A stretch of 64,000 nt of DNA from Variovorax beijingensis (GCF_003951285.1 NZ_RXFQ01000011.1:124001-188000); one strand, 5' to 3'; positions 26,125 to 35,453 are shown, numbered from the stretch's first letter. Numbers and translations are program-made. The notes: a model not told the origin generated them from the sequence alone.

Positions 26125-26136
26125 TTTGTTAACAAA
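26125..26136. promoter_or_regulatory. 12-bp perfect palindrome upstream of pgaABCD
   Basis: TTTGTTAACAAA reads the same on both strands. In a GC-rich genome an AT-rich perfect palindrome between divergent genes is a good regulator-site candidate. It is 110 bp upstream of the pgaA start. No specific regulator can be named. Confidence 0.45.
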
Positions 26137-26158
26137 CTCCCATAGAGTCACTTTTTAG

Positions 26159-26195
26159 GAACTTTTCAATACAGCTCTCGTGGCTTGAAAAGTTC
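26159..26195 (+). promoter_or_regulatory. 11-bp stem hairpin in the pga leader
   Basis: GAACTTTTCAA (26159-26169) and TTGAAAAGTTC (26185-26195) are exact reverse complements separated by 15 bases. As RNA this is a stable hairpin ending 50 bases before the GTG start of pgaA; as DNA it is a possible operator. There is no U-tract, so it is not an intrinsic terminator. Confidence 0.55.
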
Positions 26196-26245
26196 TGCCC
26201 TGAATGGCGTTTCGCCGTGCAGGGAGCGCAATCAAAGGGAGCAGA

Positions 26246-28663
26246 GTGCCAATCCACAAGAACGATGGAGGCACGGTCGTGGCTGGGCGCAATTCGGCGC
26301 CGGCCGGCCCGTGGCCTCGATACCTCGCACAGGCTGTGCGGAAGCTGCCTCCGGTCGTCTGCCTGCTGGCGTTCGGCGCCTCCGCTGCGGTTGCGGCACC
26401 GGTTGCAATTGCATCGCCCGCGGCGGCCGATCGCACCGCAGCCTCCTCCTACGATCCACAACGGCACGATGCGCTCATTGCCGCGTATCGCGCGAACCGC
26501 ATCGCGCCGCCGCAAGCGCTGCAGCAGTTGAAGGCGTGGCTCGCAACGGCGCTGGGCCATGCCGAGCGGCAGCGCGTCGTCTCCGACGCCGTGGCGATCG
26601 CGGCCGCGGACGGCCAGTTCGCCGAAGCCGCGGCCCTGGGCCGCCAAGGGCCGCCTGCCAGCTTGCACGACTACGCGCTCGGCCCGCTGGCCCTGGCGGC
26701 ACGCCGCACGCACGACCTCGCGCTGCAGGGCGAGGCCATCGCCGTCTGGCGGGCGCGCCTGCCGGCGTCGCGCGATGCGCAGCGCGAAGCCGAACTGCTG
26801 CTGGCGTCGAGCGGCGCCGCATCCGCGGCCTTCGAGGAAGCCGAAGCGGCGGAGCGCGCGAATCCCGGCACCTTCACGGCGCTGACCTTGGCCACGCTGC
26901 AGCAGCAGGCGCTCGCGCAGCAACTGCGCTGGGCGGTGCTGGAGCGCGACGAGCGCATCGGCGCGGCGCGCGTGGCCGCGCTCGACAAGGTGCTGGCGCA
27001 GCAGGAGATCGCGCGGGCCCGGCTCAATGCATCGGCACTGCACGCCGACCCGGTCGATGCCGAGGCATGGCGCTCCCTTCGCCTGCGGCTGCAGTCGGAC
27101 CGGCTGCTGGCGCTTGTCGAGCGCGGCCGGCCCGCCGACGCCATTGCGCTGTACGAGGCACTGCACGCCGACGGATCGGCGCTGCCGCCCTATGCACTCG
27201 GTGCCGCAGCCCGCGCCCTCGCGCAGGAACGCCGCTCGATCGATGCCGTGCCGCTGTTCGAGGCGGCCGTGGCCGGCAGCGGCCCGGCGCTGCCGGCGGC
27301 CGACCCGATCTACCAGGGGCTGGCCTACGCCTACCTCGATACCGGCCGCTTCGAGGAAGCCGATGCGCTGCTCGCGCGCATCGAAGGCGCCACGCCCGCC
27401 ACGCTGCGCCTCGCGCCCGAAGCGGGCCTGCCGAACGGCGAGTACACCGAAGCGAACGGCATCCGCGCCATGCTGCTGCTCTACGGCGACCGGCACGCGC
27501 TCGCGCAGCAGCGCTTCGCGCTGCTCACAGGCGAAGCGCCTCTCAACGCCGAGTTTGCGGCCGGCGCGGGCCTGGCCGAACGGCTGCGCGATCACCCCGA
27601 GGCGGCGCTCGCGCGCTACGAGGCGCTGGCCGCCGACCACCCGCATGACATCGGCGCACGCGCCGGCCACGTCGAGGCGCTGCTCGACGCGGGCGAATTC
27701 CGCGAGGCCCGCCGCCGCGCCGAATCGCTCGAGGCCGACGCGCCCGACACCGCCCAGGTGCGCGACCTGGCCCGCAAGCGGCGCGCAGCCACCGGCCCGC
27801 GGCTCGATCTCGATGCCGAGGCAGCTTCCGGCGGCGCCGCCATCGCCAACCGCGAATGGCGCGTGGCGAGCCGCCTCAGCTCGGGCCTGATCGACGACGA
27901 ATGGCGCGTCTTCTACGACCAGGTGCTGGGCCGCGCAGACACCTCGGACGGCAACGGAAACTGGGCGCGCGGCGGCATCGGCCTTGCCTGGCAGCGCGGC
28001 CGCTGGCTGGCCGAGGGCGCCCTGCAGCATGCCAACACCGGGCCCTACCGCACCAGCGCGGCCGGACGCATCGACTACCGCGCCGGGGACGCATGGCGGC
28101 TCTCGGCCACCTTCGACGGCGACAGCAAGGAGCTGCCCTGGAAGGCACGCATCGCAGGCATCGGGGCACGCGAGACCAGCCTGGGCGTGAGCCATGTGGT
28201 GAACGAGGCGCGCCGCTTCGAGCTGCAATGGCAGCGGCTCGACTTCAGCGACGGCAACCTGCGCAACGGCCTCGACTTCAGCTGGCGCGAACGCTGGGTC
28301 AGCACGCCGCGCTTCCAGCTCGAGACGCGGCTCGGCGCCGGCACCAGCCGCGGCCGGCAGCAGGAGGCCGCGTACTTCAGCCCGCCCCGCGATGCCAGCG
28401 CCCTGCTCACCGTGCGCGCGCAATGGCTCAACTGGAAAAGCGACGACAGGCAGTTCTTCCAGGCCATCGAGATCGGCGGCGGCAGCTATCGCCAGGCCGG
28501 TTTCGGAACCGGCCCGCTGTGGAGCGTGCGCTACGAACACAGGTGGAACCTGGGCCCGAAGCTGAGCCTGCGCTACGGGCTGGGCATCTCCAGCCATCCC
28601 TACGACGGCGTGCGCGAACGGCAGCGCAGCGTCTTCCTGAACCTTTCGATGCCCCTGCCCTGA
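26246..28663 (+). CDS. pgaA: Outer-membrane porin for poly-beta-1,6-GlcNAc export
   Basis: After a signal region (LPPVVCLLAFGASAAVAAP) residues about 55-520 are helical repeats of TPR type (AIALYEALHADGSALP, EAALARYEALAADHPHD). The last ~270 residues alternate as a beta barrel and end YDGVRERQRSVFLNLSMPLP. This is the PgaA layout: periplasmic TPR domain plus outer-membrane barrel that lets de-N-acetylated PNAG out. A GTG at 26246 preceded by AAAGGGAG is my start; an ATG at 26204 has no visible ribosome binding site. The TGA shares a base with the pgaB ATG. About 805 residues, as in E. coli. Confidence 0.9.
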   Translation: MPIHKNDGGTVVAGRNSAPAGPWPRYLAQAVRKLPPVVCLLAFGASAAVAAPVAIASPAAADRTAASSYDPQRHDALIAAYRANRIAPPQALQQLKAWLATALGHAERQRVVSDAVAIAAADGQFAEAAALGRQGPPASLHDYALGPLALAARRTHDLALQGEAIAVWRARLPASRDAQREAELLLASSGAASAAFEEAEAAERANPGTFTALTLATLQQQALAQQLRWAVLERDERIGAARVAALDKVLAQQEIARARLNASALHADPVDAEAWRSLRLRLQSDRLLALVERGRPADAIALYEALHADGSALPPYALGAAARALAQERRSIDAVPLFEAAVAGSGPALPAADPIYQGLAYAYLDTGRFEEADALLARIEGATPATLRLAPEAGLPNGEYTEANGIRAMLLLYGDRHALAQQRFALLTGEAPLNAEFAAGAGLAERLRDHPEAALARYEALAADHPHDIGARAGHVEALLDAGEFREARRRAESLEADAPDTAQVRDLARKRRAATGPRLDLDAEAASGGAAIANREWRVASRLSSGLIDDEWRVFYDQVLGRADTSDGNGNWARGGIGLAWQRGRWLAEGALQHANTGPYRTSAAGRIDYRAGDAWRLSATFDGDSKELPWKARIAGIGARETSLGVSHVVNEARRFELQWQRLDFSDGNLRNGLDFSWRERWVSTPRFQLETRLGAGTSRGRQQEAAYFSPPRDASALLTVRAQWLNWKSDDRQFFQAIEIGGGSYRQAGFGTGPLWSVRYEHRWNLGPKLSLRYGLGISSHPYDGVRERQRSVFLNLSMPLP

Positions 28664-30726
28664 TGCGAACCGACCTGTTCATCCTCCTGCGCGCCACCAT
28701 GGCCTGGCTGCTGCTGGCGCTCGCGCTTCCCGGCGCGGCGCAGCCGCTGCCGCCCGCCGACCCCGACGACGGCGTGAGCTTTCGCGTGCTCTCCTTCCAC
28801 GACGTGCGCAGCAATGTGCGCGCGAGCTTCGAGAGTTCGCCCGACGGCACCGCCATCGACGAGCGCACGCTGGCCGAGGTGTTCGCCTGGCTGCGGCACA
28901 ACGGCTACCACCCCATCAGCCTGCAGCAGGCGATCGATGCGCGCGCCGGCGGCCAGCCGCTGCCCCCGAAGCCCGTGCTGCTGACCTTCGACGACGGCTA
29001 CCGCAGCGCCTACACCAAGGTCTTCCCGCTGCTCAAGCGCTTCGGCTATCCCGCGCTGCTGGCGCTGGTGACCAGTTGGCTCGACGTGCCGGAGGGCGCA
29101 AGCGTTCCCTATGGCGACAAGCCGGCGCCGCGCGACGACTTCCTGCGCTGGAGCGAGGCCGCCGAAATGGCGCGCTCCGGCCTGGTCGAGCTGGCGAGCC
29201 ACAGCCATGCGATGCACAACGGCGTGCAGGCCAATCCGCAGGGCAACCTGCTGCCGTCCGCCGCAACGCACCGCTACGACCCGGCCACGGGCCGCTACGA
29301 GGACGACGCCGCCTACGCGCAGCGCATCGAAGCCGACCTGCGCCGCAGCCGCAGCATCATCGAGGCCCGCACCGGCGCCAAGGTGCGCGCGATGGTGTGG
29401 CCCTACGGCGCCTACAACAGCGCGGCATTGAAGGCGGCCGAGCGCGCGGGGATGCCCGTCACGTTCACGCTCGACGACGGGCCGAACACGGCCTCGGTGC
29501 CGCTCTCGCAGGTTCGCCGTGCGCTGGTGGCCTACGACAACGAGGCACCCGAATACGCCCGGCTGCTGAGCAGCCCCGTGGGCGGCGAGCTGCGGCCGGT
29601 CAACCGCGTGATGCACGTCGACCTGGACTACGTCTACGACCCCGATCCGGCACAGCAGGAGCGCAACCTCTCGGCCCTGCTCGACCGCGTCGCGGCCATC
29701 CGGCCCCGCTCGGTGTTCCTGCAGGCCTATGCCGACCCCGACGGCGACGGCGTGGCCGATGCGCTCTACTTCCCGAACCGCCAGCTGCCCATGCGCGCCG
29801 ACCTCTTCAGCCGCGCAGCCTGGCAGCTGCGCAGCCGCACCGGCGTGAAGGTCTATGCATGGATGCCGGTGATGGCGTTTCGCCTGCCGGCGCCCCACCC
29901 GCTCGCGACGCATACGGTGCGCACCATGGACGGCGGCACACCCGCGGACCGCTACCACCGGCTGTCGCCCTTCGACCCCGAAGTGCGCGCGCTGATCGGC
30001 GGCATCTACGAAGACCTCGGGCGCCATGCCTTCTTCGAGGGCCTGCTGTTCCACGACGACGCGATGCTTTCGGACGACGAAGACGCAAGCCCGCCCGCGC
30101 TCGCCGAATACGGCCGCTGGGGCTTGCCGGCCGACGTGGCCGCCATCCGCGCCGACCCGGCCCTGATGGCGCGCTGGACCAGCGCCAAGACGCGGTACCT
30201 GACGGAATTCACCCGGGAGCTCGCCGCGCGCGCAGGCGCGTGGCGGCCCGGACTGGAAACCGCGCGCAATCTCTATGCGCGGCCGGTGCTCGAACCCGCG
30301 GCGGAACAATGGTTCGCGCAGAACTACGAAGCCTCGCTCGCGGCCTACGACTACGTGGCGCTGATGGCCATGCCGCGCATGGAGCGCGAGGCCGATGCGC
30401 AGGCCTGGCTCGCACGCCTTGCGCGCCGCGCGGCCGGCACGCCGCGCGGCCTGGACGGCACCGTCTTCGAACTGCAGGCGCGCGACTGGCGCACCGGCCG
30501 GCCCGTGCCCGACGAGGAACTCGCGCGCCAGTGGGCGCTGCTGCACCGCATGGGCGTGCGGCACCTGGGCTACTACCCCGACGACTTCCTGGCCAACCAG
30601 CCCTCGCTCGAGGTGGTGCGCCGCGCGATCTCGGTGCGCGCGCTGCTGCCGCGCGCGCTGCCCGCGCCAGCGCCAACGTCCGCCGCGACATCCGCGGCAT
30701 CCGCGGAAGAAGGCCGCTCGCCATGA
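28663..30726 (+). CDS. pgaB: Poly-beta-1,6-GlcNAc N-deacetylase
   Basis: A signal peptide (LLLALALPGAAQ) leads to a polysaccharide-deacetylase (NodB, CE4) domain: SFHDV with His46-Asp47, LLTFDDGYRS with Asp110-Asp111, and the metal histidines in SHSHAMHNG (His180, His185), matching the E. coli PgaB catalytic set. The C-terminal half (about 320-660) is the glycoside-hydrolase-like PNAG-binding domain with HVDLDYVYD and LLFHDDAML. It removes some acetyl groups in the periplasm before export through PgaA. 687 residues; no lipobox is evident, so it seems exported rather than lipidated. Coupled to pgaC by ATGA. Confidence 0.95.
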   Translation: MRTDLFILLRATMAWLLLALALPGAAQPLPPADPDDGVSFRVLSFHDVRSNVRASFESSPDGTAIDERTLAEVFAWLRHNGYHPISLQQAIDARAGGQPLPPKPVLLTFDDGYRSAYTKVFPLLKRFGYPALLALVTSWLDVPEGASVPYGDKPAPRDDFLRWSEAAEMARSGLVELASHSHAMHNGVQANPQGNLLPSAATHRYDPATGRYEDDAAYAQRIEADLRRSRSIIEARTGAKVRAMVWPYGAYNSAALKAAERAGMPVTFTLDDGPNTASVPLSQVRRALVAYDNEAPEYARLLSSPVGGELRPVNRVMHVDLDYVYDPDPAQQERNLSALLDRVAAIRPRSVFLQAYADPDGDGVADALYFPNRQLPMRADLFSRAAWQLRSRTGVKVYAWMPVMAFRLPAPHPLATHTVRTMDGGTPADRYHRLSPFDPEVRALIGGIYEDLGRHAFFEGLLFHDDAMLSDDEDASPPALAEYGRWGLPADVAAIRADPALMARWTSAKTRYLTEFTRELAARAGAWRPGLETARNLYARPVLEPAAEQWFAQNYEASLAAYDYVALMAMPRMEREADAQAWLARLARRAAGTPRGLDGTVFELQARDWRTGRPVPDEELARQWALLHRMGVRHLGYYPDDFLANQPSLEVVRRAISVRALLPRALPAPAPTSAATSAASAEEGRSP

Positions 30727-32006
30727 CCACCCTCCACGCCCTGTCCGAAGCGATGCCGCCGCTGCTGTTCGGCTTCGTCTTCTACTACCCCTTCTTCATG
30801 GCGTACGTCTGGATGGCGGGCGGCCTGTCGCATGCCTGGGTGTTCGAGCGCCGGCGCGACGTCGAGATCGATCCGCTGCAAGTGCTTGCGTCGCAGCCCC
30901 TGGTGACGGTGGTGGTGCCCTGCTTCAACGAAGCGCCCCACCTGCGCGAGGTGATCGAGCAGCTGATGCGCACGCGCTATCCGAACTTCGAGGTGATCGC
31001 CGTCAACGACGGCAGCACCGACGGCACGGGCGAGCTGCTCGACGCGATGACGCAGGAATACAGCCGCCTGCGCGTGATCCACAACGCCAGCAACCAGGGC
31101 AAGGCCGTGGGCCTGAACACCGCCTGCCAGCTCGCGCGCGGCGAGTACATCCTGGGCATCGACGGCGATGCGCTGGTGGACGCCAACGCCATTGCCTGGA
31201 TGCTGAACCCGATGCTGGAGTCCGAGCGCATCGGCGCCGTGACCGGCAATCCGCGCATCCGCACCCGCACCACGCTGCTCGGGCGCATGCAGGTGGGCGA
31301 GTTCTCCTCGATCATCGGGCTCATCAAGCGCTCGCAGCAGCTGGTGGGCACGCTGTTCACGGTGTCGGGCGTGATCGCGATGTTCCGCCGCCGCGCCGTG
31401 ATCGACGTGGGCTTCTGGAGCCCCGACGTGCTCACCGAGGACATCGACATGAGCTGGAAGCTCCAGCTCGGCGGCTGGCAGCTGCGCTTCGAGCCGCGCG
31501 CGCTGTGCTGGATCCTCATGCCCGAGACCTTGCGCGGCCTCTGGAAGCAGCGCCTGCGCTGGGCCGTCGGCGGCATCCAGACCATGCTGCGCTACACCCC
31601 GCGCATCCTGCGGCCGCGGCAGTGGCGCATGTGGCTGGTCTATGCCGAGTACATGGTCAGCGTGGTGTGGGCCTATGCGATGGCGCTCGTGCTGCTCATC
31701 GGCTTTCTGCGGCCGTTGCTGCCCGCTGCGTCGGCGTGGCATTCGGCGCTGCTGCCGCACTGGCAGGGCACGCTGCTTGCCATGACCTGCATCCTGCAGA
31801 TGCTGCTGAGCCTGTGGATCGATCGCCGCTACGACCGCGACCTGCTGCGCTATTTCGCCGGAACGATCTGGTACCCGATCGCTTTCTGGACCATCACGAT
31901 GGCGGCCACCGTCATCGCCCTTCCCAAAGCCCTGATGCGCCGCCGCGGCAAGCGTGCGGTGTGGACGAGCCCTGACCGAGGAGTTTCCGATGCACCACCA
32001 CCCTGA
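30723..32006 (+). CDS. pgaC: Poly-beta-1,6-GlcNAc synthase, GT2
   Basis: A processive membrane GT2: one or two N-terminal helices (FGFVFYYPFFMAYVWMAGG), then VVVPCFNEAP, VNDGSTDGT, IDGDALVD, TEDIDMSWKL and QRLRW (the QxxRW motif), followed by C-terminal membrane helices. It polymerises UDP-GlcNAc at the inner membrane and works as a pair with PgaD; in E. coli c-di-GMP activates the pair. 427 residues, close to the family. It overlaps pgaB by 4 bp and pgaD by 17 bp. Confidence 0.97.
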   Translation: MTTLHALSEAMPPLLFGFVFYYPFFMAYVWMAGGLSHAWVFERRRDVEIDPLQVLASQPLVTVVVPCFNEAPHLREVIEQLMRTRYPNFEVIAVNDGSTDGTGELLDAMTQEYSRLRVIHNASNQGKAVGLNTACQLARGEYILGIDGDALVDANAIAWMLNPMLESERIGAVTGNPRIRTRTTLLGRMQVGEFSSIIGLIKRSQQLVGTLFTVSGVIAMFRRRAVIDVGFWSPDVLTEDIDMSWKLQLGGWQLRFEPRALCWILMPETLRGLWKQRLRWAVGGIQTMLRYTPRILRPRQWRMWLVYAEYMVSVVWAYAMALVLLIGFLRPLLPAASAWHSALLPHWQGTLLAMTCILQMLLSLWIDRRYDRDLLRYFAGTIWYPIAFWTITMAATVIALPKALMRRRGKRAVWTSPDRGVSDAPPP

Positions 32007-32541
32007 ATCCCACACCCTGCCGCCGGTGCGGCGCCGCTCCTGGGGCCAGCCCGCGGGGGAAGAGCCGATCATCGACGCCGCGCGGATTTCGCTGCGCGCC
32101 TTCGGCAGCGGCCGCTCGCCGCAGCGCACGCTGGCCATGTACCTGTGGCTGCGCGTGCTGCGCCCGGCCGTCACCGTGGCGATCTGGTTCTGCGCGGTCT
32201 GGTACGCATGGCCCTACGTGCTCGGCGCGCGCTCGCAGCCCGAGGTGCTGCACCTGCTCGGCCTCTATGCCACCGTGATCGGCGTGATCCTGGTCTCGAT
32301 GCTGCTGATGGCGCCGTTCCGCCGGCTGCAGCAGCTGCGCGAAACGCCGCCGGACCAGGAGCAGTCGTCGCTGTTCGCGCTGGCCTCCTACATCGCCGTG
32401 CCGCCGGCACGCCTGTCCACCTGGCAGCGCGCCCGCCAATTGCTGGTGCACCACGACCGCGACGGCCAGCTGCGCCATGCCGAGGACGCGGCACTCGGCC
32501 TGCCGCAGCCCGCGCTGCAAACGGCGGCCGCTGCGCGCTGA
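31990..32541 (+). CDS. pgaD: PgaD-type accessory subunit of PNAG synthase
   Basis: A 183-residue protein with two membrane helices (VAIWFCAVWYAWPYVLGA and LYATVIGVILVSMLLM), in the position and topology of PgaD. In E. coli PgaD stabilises PgaC and with it forms the c-di-GMP binding site. The ATG at 31990 lies inside the end of pgaC and has GAGGAG upstream. Sequence similarity to E. coli PgaD is low, as is normal for this subunit, so the call rests on topology and operon position. Last gene of the operon. Confidence 0.85.
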   Translation: MHHHPESHTLPPVRRRSWGQPAGEEPIIDAARISLRAFGSGRSPQRTLAMYLWLRVLRPAVTVAIWFCAVWYAWPYVLGARSQPEVLHLLGLYATVIGVILVSMLLMAPFRRLQQLRETPPDQEQSSLFALASYIAVPPARLSTWQRARQLLVHHDRDGQLRHAEDAALGLPQPALQTAAAAR

Positions 32542-32623
32542 GCGGTACGGCCGCATCCCTGCAGGGGTTTCGCGTCGGTGATTCAATCGCTCCGGTTCGC
32601 AGCAACCCTTCAAGGACTCTTCA

Positions 32624-33421
32624 ATGGATCTCCAGCTCCAGGACCAGCACGTTCTCATCACCGGCGGCAGCAAGGGCATCGGCCTGGCCTGCGCGCTGGG
32701 CTTCCTGCAGGAGGGCGCGCGCGTGAGCCTCGTGTCGCGCGACCTGCAGAACCTGGAGCGGGGCCGCAAGACCCTGGCCGAAGCGTTCGCCGAGGCCGAG
32801 GGCCGGGTCTCGGTGCATGCGGCCGACCTCAAGGATCCGGCCAGCGCCGTGGCCGCGCTCGATGCGGCCGAGCAGGCCTTCGGACCGGTCGACGTGCTGG
32901 TCAATTCGGCCGGCGCCGCGCGCCGCACGCCGCCCGACGAGCTGGATGCCGCCGCCTGGCACGACGCGATGGACGCCAAGTACTTCACCTACATCCACAT
33001 GATCGATCCGGTGGTCAAGCGCATGGGCCGGCGCGGCCGCGGCGCGATCGTCAACGTGATCGGCCAGGGCGGCAAGGTCGCGAGCCCGGTGCACATGGCC
33101 GGCGGCGCGGCCAATGCGGCGCTGATGCTGGTGAGCGCCGGCATGGCCGCGGCCTATGCGGCCAGGGGCGTGCGCGTGAATGCGGTGAACCCCGGCCTCA
33201 CGCTGACCGAGCGGCTGCAGGAAGGCATGAAGGCGGACGCGAAGCTGCAGGGCATCGGCAGCGACGAGGCGCTGCAGCGCGCCACGGCCCGGCTGCCGCT
33301 CGGGCGCATCGCCACGCCGCAGGAAATTGCCAACACGGTCGTGTTCCTGGCGTCGCCGAAGGCGAGCTATGTGACGGGCGCGATCGTCGCGATGGACGGC
33401 GCGGTCACGCCGATGATCTGA
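32624..33421 (+). CDS. SDR-family protein lacking the canonical Tyr-x3-Lys
   Basis: A 265-residue classical SDR fold: GGSKGIG at 14-20 binds the nucleotide and VNSAG lies at 93-97. Where the catalytic Y-x3-K should be, the sequence is SPVHMAGGAANAALM (154-168); aligning the AAL after the motif puts Asn164 at the Lys position and Gly160 at the Tyr position. Cofactor binding may survive while the normal proton relay cannot. A subset of SDRs has such a G-x3-N variant, as I recall, with poorly known function. It lies 82 bp after pgaD and converges on a LysR gene with a 17-bp overlap of 3' ends. Confidence 0.85.
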   Translation: MDLQLQDQHVLITGGSKGIGLACALGFLQEGARVSLVSRDLQNLERGRKTLAEAFAEAEGRVSVHAADLKDPASAVAALDAAEQAFGPVDVLVNSAGAARRTPPDELDAAAWHDAMDAKYFTYIHMIDPVVKRMGRRGRGAIVNVIGQGGKVASPVHMAGGAANAALMLVSAGMAAAYAARGVRVNAVNPGLTLTERLQEGMKADAKLQGIGSDEALQRATARLPLGRIATPQEIANTVVFLASPKASYVTGAIVAMDGAVTPMI

Positions 33422-34331
33422 GGGCGGTGGCCGTGGTCAGCGCCTCGAACTTCAGCGCCAGGAAATCGACCAGCGCCCGCACGCGCGCGGGCACGAAGCG
33501 CCCGCTCGGCAACAGGGCGTGCAGCGGATAGGGCTCGGTGTCCCACTCGGGCAGCAGGTGCACCAGCCGGCCGCTCGCGATGTCGTTGTGCACGTCGAGC
33601 GCTGACTTCAGCGTAATGCCGCGCCCCGCCACCGCCCACTCGCGCGCGAGCGACGCGTCGTCCACGCTGCGGTCGCCCTTCACGCGCACTTCGGTCCACT
33701 GCCCGTTCTGCGTGAATCGCCATGTGCGATGGCGGCGCCCGCCGCGGTCGAAGGTGAGGCAGTTGTGATGCACCAGGTCCTGCGGCGTCTTCGGCGCGGG
33801 GTGGCGGCGCAGGTAGGCGGGCGATGCGGTGAGCAGCGGATTGGTCAGCGCGAACGGCCGCGCCACCAGCCGTGAATCGGCCAGCGCGCCGTAGCGCAGC
33901 GCCACGTCGACCTCGTCGCGCGTCACGTCGAGCAGCCGGTCGCCGACGGACAGCGACAGCTGCACGCCCGGATGCAGCGCAAGGAATTCGTCGAACCAGG
34001 GCAGCAGCGTGCTGCGCGTGAGGTCCGACGGGGCGGCCACGCGCAGGGTGCCGACCAGCTCGCCGCGCTCGGCCGTGACCAGCGACTCGCCTTCGTCCAG
34101 CAGCTCGAAGGCGCGCACCGCGTAGTCGAGCAGCGTCTGGCCCTGCGAGGTCAAGCGCATGGCGCGGGTCGAGCGCTCGAACAGCCGGGCGCCGAGCTGC
34201 GTTTCCAGCCGCTTGAGCGTGGCGCTGGCCGCCGCCGGCGTCATGCCCAGCGCATGGGCGGCGGCCGTGAGCGTGCCGCCGCGGGCGGTCTGCACCAGCA
34301 CCTGGAGGTCCGAGAAATTTTCAATTCTCAT
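33405..34331 (-). CDS. LysR-family transcriptional regulator
   Basis: 308 residues: an N-terminal winged helix (GGTLTAAAHALGMTPAAASATLKRLE, residues about 18-43) and a PBP-fold effector domain (GTLRVAAPSDLTRS onward). The DQ/AaeR-like subgroup pattern with GGRRHRTWRF is common in Comamonadaceae. It is divergent from the quinone reductase-like gene, 97 bp apart, with two inverted repeats in and next to the gap; it therefore probably controls that gene and itself. The effector is unknown. Confidence 0.92.
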   Translation of the reverse strand: MRIENFSDLQVLVQTARGGTLTAAAHALGMTPAAASATLKRLETQLGARLFERSTRAMRLTSQGQTLLDYAVRAFELLDEGESLVTAERGELVGTLRVAAPSDLTRSTLLPWFDEFLALHPGVQLSLSVGDRLLDVTRDEVDVALRYGALADSRLVARPFALTNPLLTASPAYLRRHPAPKTPQDLVHHNCLTFDRGGRRHRTWRFTQNGQWTEVRVKGDRSVDDASLAREWAVAGRGITLKSALDVHNDIASGRLVHLLPEWDTEPYPLHALLPSGRFVPARVRALVDFLALKFEALTTATALRSSA

Positions 34332-34373
34332 TTGAAAATGTTGCTCATCAAGATGGTCTTATCAATTCTTGAT
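34317..34373. promoter_or_regulatory. Two inverted repeats between lysR and the quinone reductase-like gene
   Basis: ATTTTCAA (34317-34324) and TTGAAAAT (34332-34339) form an exact inverted repeat with a 7-bp spacer that covers the lysR start codon. ATCAA-TTC-TTGAT (34361-34373) is a second exact palindrome, 56 bp before the quinone reductase-like start. The second fits a LysR box; the first would allow autoregulation. Confidence 0.5.
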
Positions 34374-34428
34374 TGTCATCCTACAGTCGAGCCATCGTTC
34401 AGGAAACACCCAAGGAAAGGTTCTCCCC

Positions 34429-35439
34429 ATGAAAGCCATCGGCTACTACCAACCCCTGCCCATCGACAACCCCGAGTCGCTGCAGGACATCGAATTGCCC
34501 GCCCCCGTGACCGGCCCGCGCGACCTGCTGGTGCGCGTGAAGGCGATCTCGGTCAACCCGGTCGACACCAAGGTGCGCAGGAACATGGCGCCCGAAGCCG
34601 GCCAGCCCAAGGTGCTGGGCTGGGATGCCGCGGGCACGGTCGAGGCCGTCGGCGCCGGGGTGAAGAACTTCAAGGTCGGCGACCGCGTGTACTACGCCGG
34701 CTCGATCGTGCGGCCCGGCGCCAACGCCGAACTGCATGCGGTGGACGAGCGCATCGCGGCGCTCGCGCCCACGAGCCTCGACGATGCGCAGGCCGCCGCG
34801 ATGCCGCTGACCACCATCACCGCCTACGAGCTGCTGTTCGACCGCCTCCGGGTGCCGAAGAACGGCGGCGCGGGCCAGACGCTGCTGGTCACCGGCGGGG
34901 CCGGCGGCGTGGGGTCGATCCTCATTCAACTTGCGCGCCAGCTCACGCAACTGCGCGTGGTGGCCACCGCCTCGCGCGCCGAGACGCGGGCCTGGTGCCT
35001 GGCGCTCGGCGCCCACGCGGTCATCGACCATTCGAAGCCGCTCGCGGCCGAACTCAAGGCCGCGGGCATCGGGGAGGTCGACATGGTCGCGAGCCTCACG
35101 CAGACCGGCCAGCACTACGCGCAGATCATCGAAAGCCTCAAGCCCCAGGGCCAGCTCGCGGTGATCGACGACCTGCCGTCGCTCGACGCGATGCCGCTCA
35201 AGACCAAGTGCATCTCGCTGCACTGGGAAATGATGTTCGCGCGCTCGCGCTTCGAAACGCCGGACATCGCCGAGCAGGGCGCGCTGCTGGCCGAGGTGGC
35301 GGCGCTGGTCGATGCGGGCCGCATCCGCACGACCGCCAACGCGGGCTTCGGCACCATCAACGCCGCCAACCTCAGGAAGGCGCATGCGCTGATCGAAAGC
35401 GGCAAGGCGCAGGGCAAGGTGGTGCTCGCGGGGTTCTGA
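34429..35439 (+). CDS. Zinc-less alcohol dehydrogenase / quinone oxidoreductase family (MDR)
   Basis: 336 residues: a GroES-like N domain (GPRDLLVRVKAISVNPVDTKVR) and a Rossmann domain with LLVTGGAGGVGSILIQLARQL. The cysteines and histidines that bind zinc in classical ADHs are absent, which fits the ZADH/quinone reductase group using NADPH. AAGGAAAGG precedes the ATG. It probably reduces quinones or enones as part of an electrophile response governed by the divergent LysR. Confidence 0.92.
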   Translation: MKAIGYYQPLPIDNPESLQDIELPAPVTGPRDLLVRVKAISVNPVDTKVRRNMAPEAGQPKVLGWDAAGTVEAVGAGVKNFKVGDRVYYAGSIVRPGANAELHAVDERIAALAPTSLDDAQAAAMPLTTITAYELLFDRLRVPKNGGAGQTLLVTGGAGGVGSILIQLARQLTQLRVVATASRAETRAWCLALGAHAVIDHSKPLAAELKAAGIGEVDMVASLTQTGQHYAQIIESLKPQGQLAVIDDLPSLDAMPLKTKCISLHWEMMFARSRFETPDIAEQGALLAEVAALVDAGRIRTTANAGFGTINAANLRKAHALIESGKAQGKVVLAGF

Positions 35440-35453
35440 GCACAATCGGCCGC

